Shown: in pieces, positions 33,733 to 43,065 of the stretch
How positions within the stretch are numbered: the first letter of the stretch is position 1
How the letters are laid out: each line of letters opens with the position of its first letter
Assembly: GCF_008180195.1 (NCBI RefSeq)
Contig: NZ_VTAV01000011.1
Location: 62,001-126,000, forward strand
Direction: 5' to 3'
Source of the DNA: Sphingobacterium phlebotomi
GTDB taxonomy: Bacteria; Bacteroidota; Bacteroidia; Sphingobacteriales; Sphingobacteriaceae
DNA length: 64,000 bases
Position numbers and translations under genes: made by a program
The notes under the pieces: generated by a model
Seen by the model: only the letters and a program-made list of their open reading frames with translations
What the model was told of the DNA's origin: nothing
Databases searched by the model: none

Positions 33733-35085
33733 ATGACACGAAAAATATCCTATTATATTGTATTATTCTTCATTTTGTTCGTTGTAGAGGTTCCTATAGG
33801 ATATGCACAAGTAACATTACAGGATGCCGTAGAGACAACATTAGAACGTAATTTACAAATTAAACAAGCCGAATTTGGGTATCAGATCAGTGAACAGAAT
33901 CTTTATCAATCGAAATCGGAATTGTATCCGAATTTGAGTGTTGGCATTAGCAATACTTATAATTATGGTTTGACGTTTGATCAAACTTCGGGGCAATTGA
34001 TTCGTGGGAATGATTGGACAACGAGTGCGGGCGGACAATTATCTTCCAGTGTAGCGATATTTCAGGGCTTTCAAAAAGTCAACCAAATCAAAGCGAATAA
34101 AATCCAACTCGCTGTTGATGCCACGGAAGTGGAGAAAGTCAAAAATGATTTGATATTGTCCGTCGTAACAAACTACTTAGAAGCCATTACGAATGGTGAA
34201 TTATTTGAAGCGGCTGTGCAACAGGTTAAACTTTCTCGCGAACAGTTGCGGCAGGATAGTATCCAGTTCCAAGTCGGAAACAAAACATTAGCAGATTTGG
34301 CGCAAGCCGAAAACCAAGTGGCGACGGATGAGCTGAACATTATGTCGTCTGAAAATGCTTATGAATTATCATTGCTCAATTTGAAACAATTGATGGAACT
34401 GTCTCCCGACACAACTTTTACGCTGGAAAGACCTAGTATTGCGGATATTATGGCTGAATATGCGATTACTTCTTTCGATGATGTGTTTAAAAAAGCGTTG
34501 CTGACCCAGCCGGCTATCGAACAGGCCAGCTACTATAAGGAATTGGCACGCAAAAATATTGATATTGCGAAAGGCGCTTATTACCCTTCGCTAAGCCTAA
34601 ATGCAGGGTACGGAACAAATTATTCCTCTAGGGCAACAGACATTATTACGGGAGAACAAATGAAGTTTTATAACCAGATTAATGAAAATAAGTCTTTTCA
34701 AGGGGGAATCAGTCTGCAAGTCCCGATCTTTAATAACAATCGGACAAAGGTAGCGGTAAATAAAGCAAAGATAGGCTATTTACAAGCGGAAAATGAAGAG
34801 GCGTTGGCACGTAGAAATCTGGAAAAAACCATTGCACAGGCTATTTTAGATTTAAGATCTGCCAATAAACAGTATTTCGCCTCCCAGGTGGCTTTTAATA
34901 CATCCAAAGTCGCTTATGAAACGATTAAGGAACGTTATGATGTGGGCATGGCCAATTCTATGGAAATGTTTACCGCACAGACAAATATGAATAGCGCAGA
35001 ATTTGAAATGATTCGCCGCAAATACGAAATGGTATTTCGTGGAAAAGTCATTGATTATTATATCGGAAACCCTATAACTTTTTAA
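33733..35085 (+). CDS. TolC family outer-membrane efflux protein
   Basis: The 450-residue product has a signal peptide ending GYAQ and two repeats of the TolC coiled-coil/barrel fold (VTLQDAVETTLERNLQIKQAE in the first; AKGAYYPSLSLNAGYGTNY and VPIFNNNRTKVAVNKAK in the second). It forms the outer-membrane exit duct for a tripartite pump. The HlyD-type adaptor follows after 10 bases, but no inner-membrane pump is adjacent. Confidence 0.92.
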   Translation: MTRKISYYIVLFFILFVVEVPIGYAQVTLQDAVETTLERNLQIKQAEFGYQISEQNLYQSKSELYPNLSVGISNTYNYGLTFDQTSGQLIRGNDWTTSAGGQLSSSVAIFQGFQKVNQIKANKIQLAVDATEVEKVKNDLILSVVTNYLEAITNGELFEAAVQQVKLSREQLRQDSIQFQVGNKTLADLAQAENQVATDELNIMSSENAYELSLLNLKQLMELSPDTTFTLERPSIADIMAEYAITSFDDVFKKALLTQPAIEQASYYKELARKNIDIAKGAYYPSLSLNAGYGTNYSSRATDIITGEQMKFYNQINENKSFQGGISLQVPIFNNNRTKVAVNKAKIGYLQAENEEALARRNLEKTIAQAILDLRSANKQYFASQVAFNTSKVAYETIKERYDVGMANSMEMFTAQTNMNSAEFEMIRRKYEMVFRGKVIDYYIGNPITF

Positions 35086-35095
35086 CTATATTTTC

Positions 35096-36409
35096 ATGGC
35101 AAAGAAAAAGAGCAACCTACCTAAAATATTGGTCATCTCTGCAGTAGTAATCTTGATACTGGTTGTAATAGGCAGTAAGTTCGGCTGGTTTGGCGATGGG
35201 GGTGTCCAACAGGTCGCCGTGGATGAGGTGGGGGAGAGGACCATCTCGGAACTTGTTTCCGCGAGTGGGAAGGTACAACCGGAATTTGAGGTGAAATTGA
35301 GTTCGGAAGTTTCCGGCGAGATTATAGAATTGAATGTCCGAGAAGGACAGGTCGTCAAAAAAGGAGACGTTTTATGTCGTGTAAAACCAGACCTTTTACA
35401 ATCCAGCTATGATCAAGTGGTGGCGATGGTTAGTCAACAAAAAGCTAATTTAGCAGCATCGCAACAGATGTTGAAGCAACAGGAGGCCAGCCTTATCAAC
35501 GCGGAGGCTATTTATAACCGAAGTTTAGAGCTCTTTAATAAAAAGGTGATATCGGCGTCGGAGATGGACAAAGCAAGGGCAGATTATGAAGTTGCACATG
35601 CCACAGTGGAATCGCAACGTCAACAAGTAGAAGCATCCCGATTCGGGGTAAACCAATCGCAAGCGCAATTGCAGGAAGCGGGGAATAGCTTGTCACGGAC
35701 AACAATATATGCACCGGCAGATGGTGTAGTTTCTTTGTTATCCATAGAACTCGGTGAGCGCGTCGTGGGTACAGCACAGATGGCAGGAACGGAAATTATG
35801 CGTATCGCCAACATGTCTACCATGGAAGTGAATGTGGAAGTAAACGAAAATGATATTAACCGTGTAAGGGTGGGCAATGATGCAACAATAGAAGTGGATG
35901 CTTTCCAGGGGCGTAAGTTTAAGGGGGTAGTAACTGAAATTTCAAGTTCTTCTACTTCCGCCGGTTCTGAAACCGTAGCAACGACGGCCGAGCAAGTGAC
36001 GAATTTTAACGTGAAGGTACGTATTGAGGCATCTTCGTATGAAGATTTGATAGCGGAGGATAATATACACTCTTCTCCGTTTAAACCCGGTTTATCCGCA
36101 ACGGTACAGATTCATACGAAATCGGATAAAGGGCTTGTTGTTCCTATTCAAGCCGTGACGGTGCGAGAGAATAAAAATAAAGCGGATTCAGTAGACAATG
36201 CCGATGTAAAAGAGTATGTGTTTGTACTGAACGGAGATGTAGTAAACATGACCGAGGTAACAACAGGTATCCAAGACGATAATAATATTATTGTTAAATC
36301 AGGATTAAAAGCAGGCGATAAGGTGGTGTCGAGACCTTTCAATGCCATTTCCAAAATTTTACAGGATGGTACACGGGTAAAAGAAGTCGAAGCAAGCACC
36401 TTGAACTAG
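35096..36409 (+). CDS. HlyD/MacA-type membrane fusion (adaptor) protein
   Basis: The 437-residue product has one N-terminal membrane helix (about 11-28), a lipoyl-like half-motif (SSEVSGEIIELNVREGQVVKKGD, about 63-85), a long coiled coil (about 95-190), the second half-motif (IYAPADGVVSLLSIELGERV) and beta-barrel domains. It bridges an inner-membrane transporter to TolC. The MacB- or RND-type pump expected next to it is missing; the following gene encodes a helix-hairpin-helix protein. The pump must be encoded elsewhere, or the pair serves a shared system. Confidence 0.9.
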   Translation: MAKKKSNLPKILVISAVVILILVVIGSKFGWFGDGGVQQVAVDEVGERTISELVSASGKVQPEFEVKLSSEVSGEIIELNVREGQVVKKGDVLCRVKPDLLQSSYDQVVAMVSQQKANLAASQQMLKQQEASLINAEAIYNRSLELFNKKVISASEMDKARADYEVAHATVESQRQQVEASRFGVNQSQAQLQEAGNSLSRTTIYAPADGVVSLLSIELGERVVGTAQMAGTEIMRIANMSTMEVNVEVNENDINRVRVGNDATIEVDAFQGRKFKGVVTEISSSSTSAGSETVATTAEQVTNFNVKVRIEASSYEDLIAEDNIHSSPFKPGLSATVQIHTKSDKGLVVPIQAVTVRENKNKADSVDNADVKEYVFVLNGDVVNMTEVTTGIQDDNNIIVKSGLKAGDKVVSRPFNAISKILQDGTRVKEVEASTLN

Positions 36410-36415
36410 CGGATA

Positions 36416-37309
36416 ATGAAGAAATTGGCTCTCCTTTTTGGAATGAGTGAGAACGAACGGCGGGGATTTCTGGTGTTGTCGATTCTTATTGGGCTGATAG
36501 GGCTGGCGCCTTTTATATATAGCTTTTATACTAGGCACTCCACGGATGACGTTTTGCTCATTTCTTCCACCGTAGAGGAAGAGCTAAAAACGTTTGAATC
36601 AAATACGGCGGAATTACACAAGCCCCATGCGGTAGCGGAGAGTTCTCTCTTTCCTTTCGATCCAAATAATCTACCTGTGGAGAAATGGAAAATGTTGGGA
36701 TTTACCGAAAGGCAAATACAGGTTATTAAAAATTATGAATCCAAAGGCGGACGTTTCCGTACAAAAGCGGATGTCGCTAAGATGTATGTTGTTTCTGATG
36801 AAGACTTTAATCGAATCGAACCATATATTACGTTAGCCGAAACGGTTCCCATTCAATCTAGGGAGGTCGCTTTTCCATCTAAGGAAACAACAAAGCCGCC
36901 TATAAAGAAAATAATGGTTGACTTATCCGTCGCGGATACGGCTGCGTTGCAGGTAATTAGGGGTATTGGTCCGGTACTCGCTTCGCGCATTGTCAAGTTT
37001 CGGGATGCATTGGGTGGTTTTCATAGCGTTGACCAGGTAAAAGAGGTATACGGTATTTCCGAAGAGCAATATATAAAAATGGAATCTTCTTTGGCAATAG
37101 GCGATACGACTATTAAGAAGTGGGCAATAAACCAATTGCCGATAGAAAAACTGACACAACATCCCTATATCTCCCGTAAGGAGGCTACGCATATCGTACG
37201 TTATCGAGAACAGCATGGTGCTTTCGCATCGTTGGCTGATTTAGAGAAGATGTATGCTTTAAATGATAATTTTTTGCGTAAAATTGCACCTTATTTGGAT
37301 TTTAATTGA
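36416..37309 (+). CDS. ComEA-like helix-hairpin-helix protein with membrane anchor
   Basis: The 297-residue product has an N-terminal membrane helix (about 17-38) and several helix-hairpin-helix units: a first near residues 82-110 (LGFTERQIQVIKNYESKGGRFRTKADV), a second near 175-205 (VIRGIGPVLASRIVKFRDALGGFHS), and a third near 250-280 (HPYISRKEATHIVRYREQHGAF). ComEA proteins bind DNA in competence. This arrangement, with a helix and extracytoplasmic HhH units, fits DNA uptake, but related proteins are found in many non-competent Bacteroidota. It lies 7 bases after the adaptor gene and 5 before apt, so it may be in that operon. Confidence 0.8.
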   Translation: MKKLALLFGMSENERRGFLVLSILIGLIGLAPFIYSFYTRHSTDDVLLISSTVEEELKTFESNTAELHKPHAVAESSLFPFDPNNLPVEKWKMLGFTERQIQVIKNYESKGGRFRTKADVAKMYVVSDEDFNRIEPYITLAETVPIQSREVAFPSKETTKPPIKKIMVDLSVADTAALQVIRGIGPVLASRIVKFRDALGGFHSVDQVKEVYGISEEQYIKMESSLAIGDTTIKKWAINQLPIEKLTQHPYISRKEATHIVRYREQHGAFASLADLEKMYALNDNFLRKIAPYLDFN

Positions 37310-37314
37310 AAAGC

Positions 37315-37848
37315 ATGCTAGAAGAACGTCTCAAATCGGTAATTCGGAATATCCCCGATTTTCCGCAACCGGGAATTGTATTCAAAGATATTACACCTAT
37401 TTTAAAAGATCAACAGCTCTGCGGAGAGATTGTCGACCAGTTGGTTGAGCGTCTGCAAGGAATAGAGATTGATGCCATCGCTGGGGTAGAAAGCCGTGGC
37501 TTTTTATTTGGAATGTTGTTGGCCAATAGATTGGATGTTCCTTTTATTCCCATCCGAAAGCAAGGGAAATTACCTTTTAAAACGATATCCGAATCCTATA
37601 AGTTAGAATACGGACAGGCGACTATCGAGGTGCATGAGGATGCTTTTGCCGCTGGAAGCAAGGTACTGATTCATGATGATTTGCTTGCTACGGGTGGAAC
37701 CGTTGTGGCAGCTTCCAAGCTATTGGAAAAACTGGGAGCTGATATTGTCGGATATGCATTTATCATTAGCTTGGATTTCTTGCAGAGTGAAGGACGCTTG
37801 ACGCGCTTCAGCGACCGCGTGATTTCTCTGGCACGGTTTGATTCTTAA
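37315..37848 (+). CDS. apt: Adenine phosphoribosyltransferase
   Basis: The start is the ATG at 37315 (177 residues). The type I PRTase fold shows IRNIPDFPQPGIVFKDITP, AGVESRGFLFG, IPIRKQGKLP and the PRPP loop VLIHDDLLATGGTVVAA. It converts adenine and PRPP to AMP (purine salvage). Its last 41 bases overlap the 3' end of the convergent lipoprotein gene, so transcripts must be antisense there. Confidence 0.95.
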   Translation: MLEERLKSVIRNIPDFPQPGIVFKDITPILKDQQLCGEIVDQLVERLQGIEIDAIAGVESRGFLFGMLLANRLDVPFIPIRKQGKLPFKTISESYKLEYGQATIEVHEDAFAAGSKVLIHDDLLATGGTVVAASKLLEKLGADIVGYAFIISLDFLQSEGRLTRFSDRVISLARFDS

Positions 37849-38401
37849 ACACGCCCTCGATGTGATAGTACTTATCACCAAGGATCAACACCGACTGATT
37901 TTTTTCTAAGCTATATCCTTTATTCTTGGCATAATGGAGTGTTTCATGCGTTTCGTATAATGAATTCTGAATATTTCGTTGTATACGAAATGCAGCTGGT
38001 TCTCCATTTTCACTATACTCAATTTCAACAGCAGCAATATCAATTTTAGGATCGGAGGAGGTTATTTTTATTTTATTAGCTGTGCTATCCTTTTTTAGGA
38101 TGCCCGCGTAAGCAGGTTTGTTTAAATCAATCGAGGTAAAACTAGAAAGCTCATTCTCCCAATCAGGAATTTGTATTTCTTTGGTTTCGGATAGGCTGTC
38201 TTTGACAACTGTTTTGTCCACAACAGGTTTTTCCTGTGTCAATCGCGCTATTTCCGTTTTAAAGTATCCCGGAATATCGAAATACGTTTCCCGTATTCCT
38301 GTTCCATCTTTTGGATTCGCAGTGCATGATAAGAACAAAGCAGTAACAGCTACTGCTATTACTGCTTTGTTCTGTGTGTTTTTCTTTTTATACCAATACA
38401 T
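37808..38401 (-). CDS. Lipoprotein of unknown function
   Basis: The likely start is the ATG at 38401 (197 residues), with a GTG two codons earlier as alternative. A lipoprotein signal ends LFLSC (Cys about 26). The rest is polar, with KIKITSSDPKIDIAAVEIEYSEN and repeated beta strands; no family is recognised. It overlaps the end of gpmI by 14 bases upstream, and apt by 41 bases at its convergent 3' end. A gene kept between two essential enzymes by overlapping both is unusual but compact. Confidence 0.55.
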   Translation of the reverse strand: MYWYKKKNTQNKAVIAVAVTALFLSCTANPKDGTGIRETYFDIPGYFKTEIARLTQEKPVVDKTVVKDSLSETKEIQIPDWENELSSFTSIDLNKPAYAGILKKDSTANKIKITSSDPKIDIAAVEIEYSENGEPAAFRIQRNIQNSLYETHETLHYAKNKGYSLEKNQSVLILGDKYYHIEGVFKNQTVPEKSRGR

Positions 38402-39923
38402 CGCCACTCATATCTGCTGGAATATCAGCACCCAATAATTTTAATACGGTAGGAGCAATATCGCCCAGTTTTCCATCTTTTACATGTTGATAGTCTTTAT
38501 CTATCAAAATACAGGGTACAAGGTTGGTGGTATGGGCCGTATTTACGGAACCGTCTTCGTTAATCATAAACTCGGAGTTTCCATGATCGGCCAAGATAAT
38601 GAAGGAGTAACCATTTTCCAACCCCGTTTCCACGACTTTCTTGGTACAAGCATCTACGGTTTCAACCGCTTTTACGACTGCATTGAAGACGCCAGTATGT
38701 CCTACCATATCCGGGTTGGCAAAGTTTAAACAGATAAAATCTGGTTTGTTTTCCGTTATATCATTGCAGATTGCTGTCGTAATGCCTTCCGCACTCATTT
38801 CGGGTTGAAGGTCATAGGTTGCTACCTTTGGAGAAGGAATAAGCAACCGACGCTCGCCCGGAAATTCTTCTTCGCGACCTCCGGAAAAGAAAAAGGTAAC
38901 GTGTGGATACTTTTCTGTTTCCGCAATACGAACTTGTGTTTTGTTTTGACCGCTTAACACTTCTCCTAATGTATTCGTCAAATTCTCTTTGTGGAACACG
39001 ACATGTACATGCTTAAATGTATCATCATAGGATGTCATGGTTACATAGTATAATGACAATGGATGCATATCGTATTGAGGGAAATCTTGTTGTGTCAACG
39101 CAATGGTGATTTCACGACCACGATCCGTACGGAAATTATAACAGAATACAACATCACCCTCCTGGATCGTCGCTAGCGGTTTTCCATCCGCATCTGTAAC
39201 CACGATGGGTTTGATAAATTCGTCCGTAATTCCATCGTCGTAAGACGCTTTCACGGCTTGTTTTACATCTGTTGTCGGTTTACCGGTTCCCTTTGTCAAG
39301 AGGTCATACGTTTCCTTGACACGTTCCCATCGGTTGTCTCTATCCATAGCATAATAGCGTCCTATTGCACTGGCTATAGTTCCCGTAGAATGGGCTAAAT
39401 GGTTTTGTAAATCTTCGATATAACCGAGTCCGCCATTGGGATCGGTATCACGTCCATCCATAAAAGCATGGATAAATACTTGGTCTTGCTGAAGTCCGGT
39501 TTCCTGTGCTGTATCACAGAGTGCTTTCAAGTGGTTAATATGGGCATGTACACCTCCATCGGATAATAACCCAATAAAATGTACCTTTTTTCCTTGTGCC
39601 TTGGCATATTCAAAAGCCTCCTTAATTACAGGATTGGCGTTGAATTCTCCGTCTTTTGCAGCCTTATTTATCCGTCCGAGCTCTTGGTAAACAATACGAC
39701 CACCGCCAAGGTTCATATGCCCCACCTCCGAGTTGCCCATTTGTCCTTCCGGAAGCCCTACGGCTTCTCCAGAAGCTTCTAAACGAGAATGTGGATAAGT
39801 CGCTAATAAATGATCTAAAAATGGGGTTTTTGCTGCCCGTACAGCATTTGAATTATCGTCTTTGCCGTAGCCTAAACCATCTAGGATTAGTAGTGCTACT
39901 CTTTTGTTTTCTAAATTACTCAC
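38388..39923 (-). CDS. gpmI: 2,3-bisphosphoglycerate-independent phosphoglycerate mutase
   Basis: The likely start is the GTG at 39923 (511 residues); a TTG at 39929 is within the -7 box TAGGTTTG (39927-39934) and is less plausible. Two-metal phosphatase features are present: LLILDGLGYG (metal Asp), GNSEVGHMN (catalytic Ser), FIHAFMDGRDTDP, VAFCYNFRTDR-type loop (VVFCYNFRTDRGREI), FICLNFANPDMVGHTG and ILADHGNSE. It interconverts 2- and 3-phosphoglycerate in glycolysis. The GTG lies at the expected transcription start, so the mRNA may be leaderless. Confidence 0.95.
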   Translation of the reverse strand: MSNLENKRVALLILDGLGYGKDDNSNAVRAAKTPFLDHLLATYPHSRLEASGEAVGLPEGQMGNSEVGHMNLGGGRIVYQELGRINKAAKDGEFNANPVIKEAFEYAKAQGKKVHFIGLLSDGGVHAHINHLKALCDTAQETGLQQDQVFIHAFMDGRDTDPNGGLGYIEDLQNHLAHSTGTIASAIGRYYAMDRDNRWERVKETYDLLTKGTGKPTTDVKQAVKASYDDGITDEFIKPIVVTDADGKPLATIQEGDVVFCYNFRTDRGREITIALTQQDFPQYDMHPLSLYYVTMTSYDDTFKHVHVVFHKENLTNTLGEVLSGQNKTQVRIAETEKYPHVTFFFSGGREEEFPGERRLLIPSPKVATYDLQPEMSAEGITTAICNDITENKPDFICLNFANPDMVGHTGVFNAVVKAVETVDACTKKVVETGLENGYSFIILADHGNSEFMINEDGSVNTAHTTNLVPCILIDKDYQHVKDGKLGDIAPTVLKLLGADIPADMSGDVLV

Positions 39924-39926
39924 ATA

Positions 39927-39958
39927 CAAACCTAAATAAATTCACTTTTATATGCAAT
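39927..39958 (-). promoter_or_regulatory. gpmI promoter, copy 1 of a shared promoter sequence
   Basis: The minus strand has TTG (39953-39955), 18 bases, and TAGGTTTG (39927-39934). The 31 bases at 39928-39958 match those before lgt (54728-54758) at 29 positions, including the spacer. Confidence 0.6.
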
Positions 39959-40133
39959 TTAATTATGCACAATATAAAATGAGTTTATTTCGCTCTCCTC
40001 TGCCATCAAGGGCTATTTTAATAGAGGAAATTATTGATTTTATAGAACAATGGCAATAACTCGCACGCCATAACGTATTGCTTAATTGGCATAGTTTTAG
40101 TAGGTTGTCGAAGAGAAATAGAAAGAAGAGTTT

Positions 40134-40541
40134 ATGAGGTATAACATGGTATTTAAATACACTGTTTTGGTGTTGTGGTGTATGTCGGACATGTCGGCAT
40201 TTGCGATGAATACCTCGTTTGACGAAGTGGTGAAAAATGCATCGACAGCATTAAAGGAGAGTAACGCAAAGAAATTGGCAGCTATTTTCGATAACAGCGT
40301 CAATCTTTCTGTGAAACGAGACGAGGGAGCCTTTACAAAATTTCAAGCAGAGCTATTATTGAATGATTTTTTCCGGACAAATAAAGTGGATGAATTGAAA
40401 GAGATGCAGCGCGCCAATAGTTCAACTACCTCTTTCGTTGTCTTTTCATTAAAAGCTAATTCCACAAACTATCGGGTATTTATAAAATTTGTACAGACTA
40501 ACAATAAGGAATTTAAGATTGCTGAGTTACGGATTGAGTAG
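40134..40541 (+). CDS. DUF4783 domain protein
   Basis: The 135-residue product has a signal-like hydrophobic N-terminus and an NTF2-like fold with SNAKKLAAIFDNSVNLSVK and FKIAELRIE, matching DUF4783. It is commonly found just before nadC in Sphingobacteria, as here, 82 bases upstream. Export to the periplasm is likely. Its function is unknown. No lipoprotein Cys is seen. Confidence 0.75.
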   Translation: MRYNMVFKYTVLVLWCMSDMSAFAMNTSFDEVVKNASTALKESNAKKLAAIFDNSVNLSVKRDEGAFTKFQAELLLNDFFRTNKVDELKEMQRANSSTTSFVVFSLKANSTNYRVFIKFVQTNNKEFKIAELRIE

Positions 40542-40584
40542 GAGTAAGCTGTTAAAAGTTGCTATAGGATTTTATAATAAAATA

Positions 40585-40592
40585 TATTTTTG
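40585..40592 (+). promoter_or_regulatory. Candidate promoter of nadC
   Basis: TATTTTTG matches TAnnTTTG; TTG lies 23 bp upstream (40559-40561). The inferred leader is about 25 bases. Confidence 0.45.
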
Positions 40593-40623
40593 TCATCTTC
40601 GCTTATTAATTTAATTCGAATAA

Positions 40624-41478
40624 ATGGCAGTTGAGTTGAGTAAACTGGAGCAGTTTGTGGCGTTAGCACTGCAAGAAGATGTAGGAGATGGCGACCATAC
40701 TTCCTTATCCACTATTCAAGAAAATGTACGGGGAGAAGCAAAACTGCTTGTAAAAGACACGGGTGTGCTTGCGGGAGTCAGCGTGGCAAAAGATATTTTT
40801 CATATCATAGACCCCAGTTTAAAGATTGATGTGGTATTGGAAGATGGTCTGGAAGTCAAACCAGGAGATATTGCGCTTTTTGTGCAAGGTAGTGTGCACA
40901 GTATTTTAAAGGCTGAACGGTTGGTGTTGAATGTGATGCAACGCATGTCAGGAATTGCCACACGGACTAATCTTTACGCTAAACAATTGGTTGGAACGGA
41001 AGCGAAGGTGTTGGATACCCGAAAAACGACGCCACTGTTGCGCTTTTTGGAAAAAGAAGCCGTGCGTATTGGAGGGGGAGCGAACCATCGATTTGGACTT
41101 TACGATATGATTCTCATCAAAGATAACCATGTAGACTATGCTGGGGGAATTTCCAATGCTATAGCGCGCGCCCAGGCTTATCGAACTACGAAAGGTTTAT
41201 CTATCCCTATCGAAATAGAAGTACGTAGTTTTCAGGAACTAGAAGAAGTATTGACCAATGAATATGTGGACCGTGTAATGTTTGATAATTTTACCCCGAA
41301 GGATGTGGAGAAGGCGGTACAGCTGGTGAACGGCCGTTTAGTGACAGAGGCGTCTGGTGGAATCACATTGGAAACAATCCGCGGTTATGCGTTGGCTGGA
41401 GTTGATTATATTTCGGTGGGTGCATTAACGCATTCTGTAAAAAGTTTGGATTTAAGCTTAAAAGCTAAAATTGTATAG
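40624..41478 (+). CDS. nadC: Nicotinate-nucleotide pyrophosphorylase (carboxylating)
   Basis: The 284-residue product makes nicotinate mononucleotide from quinolinate and PRPP in NAD synthesis. Family motifs are present: EDVGDGDHTS, NVMQRMSGIAT, LDTRKTTPLLRFLEKEAVR, GGGANHRFGLYDMILIKDNH, IEIEVRSFQELEE, VMFDNF and EASGGITLETIRGYA. Length is normal. It stands before plsY (27 bases), and after the DUF4783 gene. Confidence 0.96.
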   Translation: MAVELSKLEQFVALALQEDVGDGDHTSLSTIQENVRGEAKLLVKDTGVLAGVSVAKDIFHIIDPSLKIDVVLEDGLEVKPGDIALFVQGSVHSILKAERLVLNVMQRMSGIATRTNLYAKQLVGTEAKVLDTRKTTPLLRFLEKEAVRIGGGANHRFGLYDMILIKDNHVDYAGGISNAIARAQAYRTTKGLSIPIEIEVRSFQELEEVLTNEYVDRVMFDNFTPKDVEKAVQLVNGRLVTEASGGITLETIRGYALAGVDYISVGALTHSVKSLDLSLKAKIV

Positions 41479-41505
41479 TTATCTTTAGGAAGCTTAAATT
41501 AATAT

Positions 41506-42153
41506 ATGATTTCGATTTATCTAATAGGCATAGTTATCTTAGCTTATCTGTTTGGCTCCATCCCATCTGCGGTGTGGTTTGGTGAAGCTTTCTATGGAGT
41601 GGATGTGCGGGAATATGGAAGCGGGAATGCCGGAGCAACAAATACCTTTCGCGTATTGGGTAAAAGAGCCGGGTCGATTGTCATGTTTGTTGATATATTC
41701 AAAGGTTGGACAGCAACCAATCTACCTTATCTCTTAGATGCTAACATTGTCGGTATACCGAGTTCTGTGCAATTTGTTAACTTCCAATTGGCACTAGGCG
41801 TTATTGCGGTATTGGGACATCTTTTTCCCATTTTTGCCGGCTTTCGGGGTGGTAAAGGAGTAGCGACACTATTCGGAATGGTTATTGCCATTCATCCCGA
41901 GGCGGCATTATGTTGTGTAAGTGTGTTTTTGCTGACATTGATTATCACACACTATGTGTCGCTTAGCTCGATACTGGCAGGATTTACCTTCCCATTTAGT
42001 ATCGCATTTATTTTCCACACATCGGTTCCGGCCGTGTTGCTTTATGGAATTGCCATCTGTGCCTTGATATTGGTCACGCATCAAAAGAATATTGAAAGAC
42101 TGCTAAAAGGACACGAATCCAAAATTTATTTGTTTAAGAAAAAGAAGAGCTAG
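41506..42153 (+). CDS. plsY: Glycerol-3-phosphate acyltransferase PlsY
   Basis: The 215-residue product is an integral membrane protein with five or more helices and the PlsY motifs GSIPSAVWFG, YGSGNAGATNTFRVLG and GFRGGKGVAT. It transfers an acyl group from acyl-phosphate to glycerol 3-phosphate, the first step of phospholipid synthesis, at the inner membrane. The C-terminus is a basic KKKKS tail. Confidence 0.95.
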   Translation: MISIYLIGIVILAYLFGSIPSAVWFGEAFYGVDVREYGSGNAGATNTFRVLGKRAGSIVMFVDIFKGWTATNLPYLLDANIVGIPSSVQFVNFQLALGVIAVLGHLFPIFAGFRGGKGVATLFGMVIAIHPEAALCCVSVFLLTLIITHYVSLSSILAGFTFPFSIAFIFHTSVPAVLLYGIAICALILVTHQKNIERLLKGHESKIYLFKKKKS

Positions 42154-42198
42154 TTTTTGTAGCGAAAAAACGGCACCTCCAAAGTTTTAGGCATAGGA

Positions 42199-42232
42199 TT
42201 TGTATCATATTGTTTTTAATATATTACGTTTG
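42199..42232 (+). promoter_or_regulatory. Promoter of the M48 peptidase gene
   Basis: TTTG (42199-42202), 22 bases, TACGTTTG (42225-42232). It places the start of translation at the ATG at 42252, 19 bases downstream. Confidence 0.55.
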
Positions 42233-42251
42233 TAAACAAACTGGAGCTATT

Positions 42252-43058
42252 ATGAAGAAGATTTTAAAATATACGTCTTTAGCAGCAATTGTTGCGATTT
42301 TGGCAGCGTGTTCTACCGTGCCGTTATCGGGTAGAAAGCAATTGTCGCTTGTGAGTGACGATCAGATACAGCAGCAAGCGGCTGCGGCTTATAAGGAGTT
42401 CTTAGGTGACCCGAATACAAAAGTAGTGACCGGAACATCGAATGCCACATTAGTAAAAAAAGTGGGAAACAATATTGCCGCTGCGGTGAACCAATACTTG
42501 AAAGCGGAAGGTCTGGCAAACCAATTTAATTTTAATTGGGAGTTCAATCTGGTAGAAAGCGGTGATGTAAATGCCTGGTGCATGCCGGGAGGAAAAGTAG
42601 CCGTGTATACGGGTATTTTGCCTTTCACGGCTAATGAAGACGGTTTAGCCACGGTTATGGGGCACGAGATTGCACACGCGATAGCCCGCCATTCGATGGA
42701 ACAGATGTCTAACCAGTACGCCTTACAGGTGGGAGCCCAGGTATTAGGTGTTGCAACTTCGGGAAAGAATACGATTGTGCAGGGATTGGTAAACAATGCT
42801 TATGGTATTGGAGGCCAATTAGCATTATTGAAATACTCGCGTAGCAACGAATCGGAAGCAGATCAGCTCGGCTTGATGTTTATGGCGATGGCGGGGTATA
42901 ACCCACAGCATGCGGTATCTTTTTGGGAGCGTATGGCTGCGGCGAAATCAAAAGCTAATGCACAACCGGAATTCTTGAGTACACACCCTAGTGATGCCAG
43001 ACGGGTTTCTGATATTCAGAAACTTATCCCGCAAGCGATGCAGTATTATAAAAAATAA
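42252..43058 (+). CDS. M48 family metallopeptidase, lipoprotein
   Basis: The start is the ATG at 42252 (268 residues); the longer reading from 42210 crosses the promoter. The lipoprotein signal ends ILAAC (Cys about 20), followed by STVPLSGRKQLSLVSDDQI, typical of periplasmic M48 proteins. The zinc site is HEIAH (GHEIAHAIARHSMEQ) with a later Glu in NESEADQLGLMFMA. The C-terminus has FLSTHPSDARR. It is likely a periplasmic protein-quality protease like BepA/LoiP. Confidence 0.92.
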   Translation: MKKILKYTSLAAIVAILAACSTVPLSGRKQLSLVSDDQIQQQAAAAYKEFLGDPNTKVVTGTSNATLVKKVGNNIAAAVNQYLKAEGLANQFNFNWEFNLVESGDVNAWCMPGGKVAVYTGILPFTANEDGLATVMGHEIAHAIARHSMEQMSNQYALQVGAQVLGVATSGKNTIVQGLVNNAYGIGGQLALLKYSRSNESEADQLGLMFMAMAGYNPQHAVSFWERMAAAKSKANAQPEFLSTHPSDARRVSDIQKLIPQAMQYYKK

Positions 43059-43065
43059 TAAAAGG

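Noticed and set aside
39930..40133. tRNA in the gpmI-DUF4783 gap
   Set aside because: No cloverleaf or TTCGA-type T-loop with matching acceptor stem; AT-rich.
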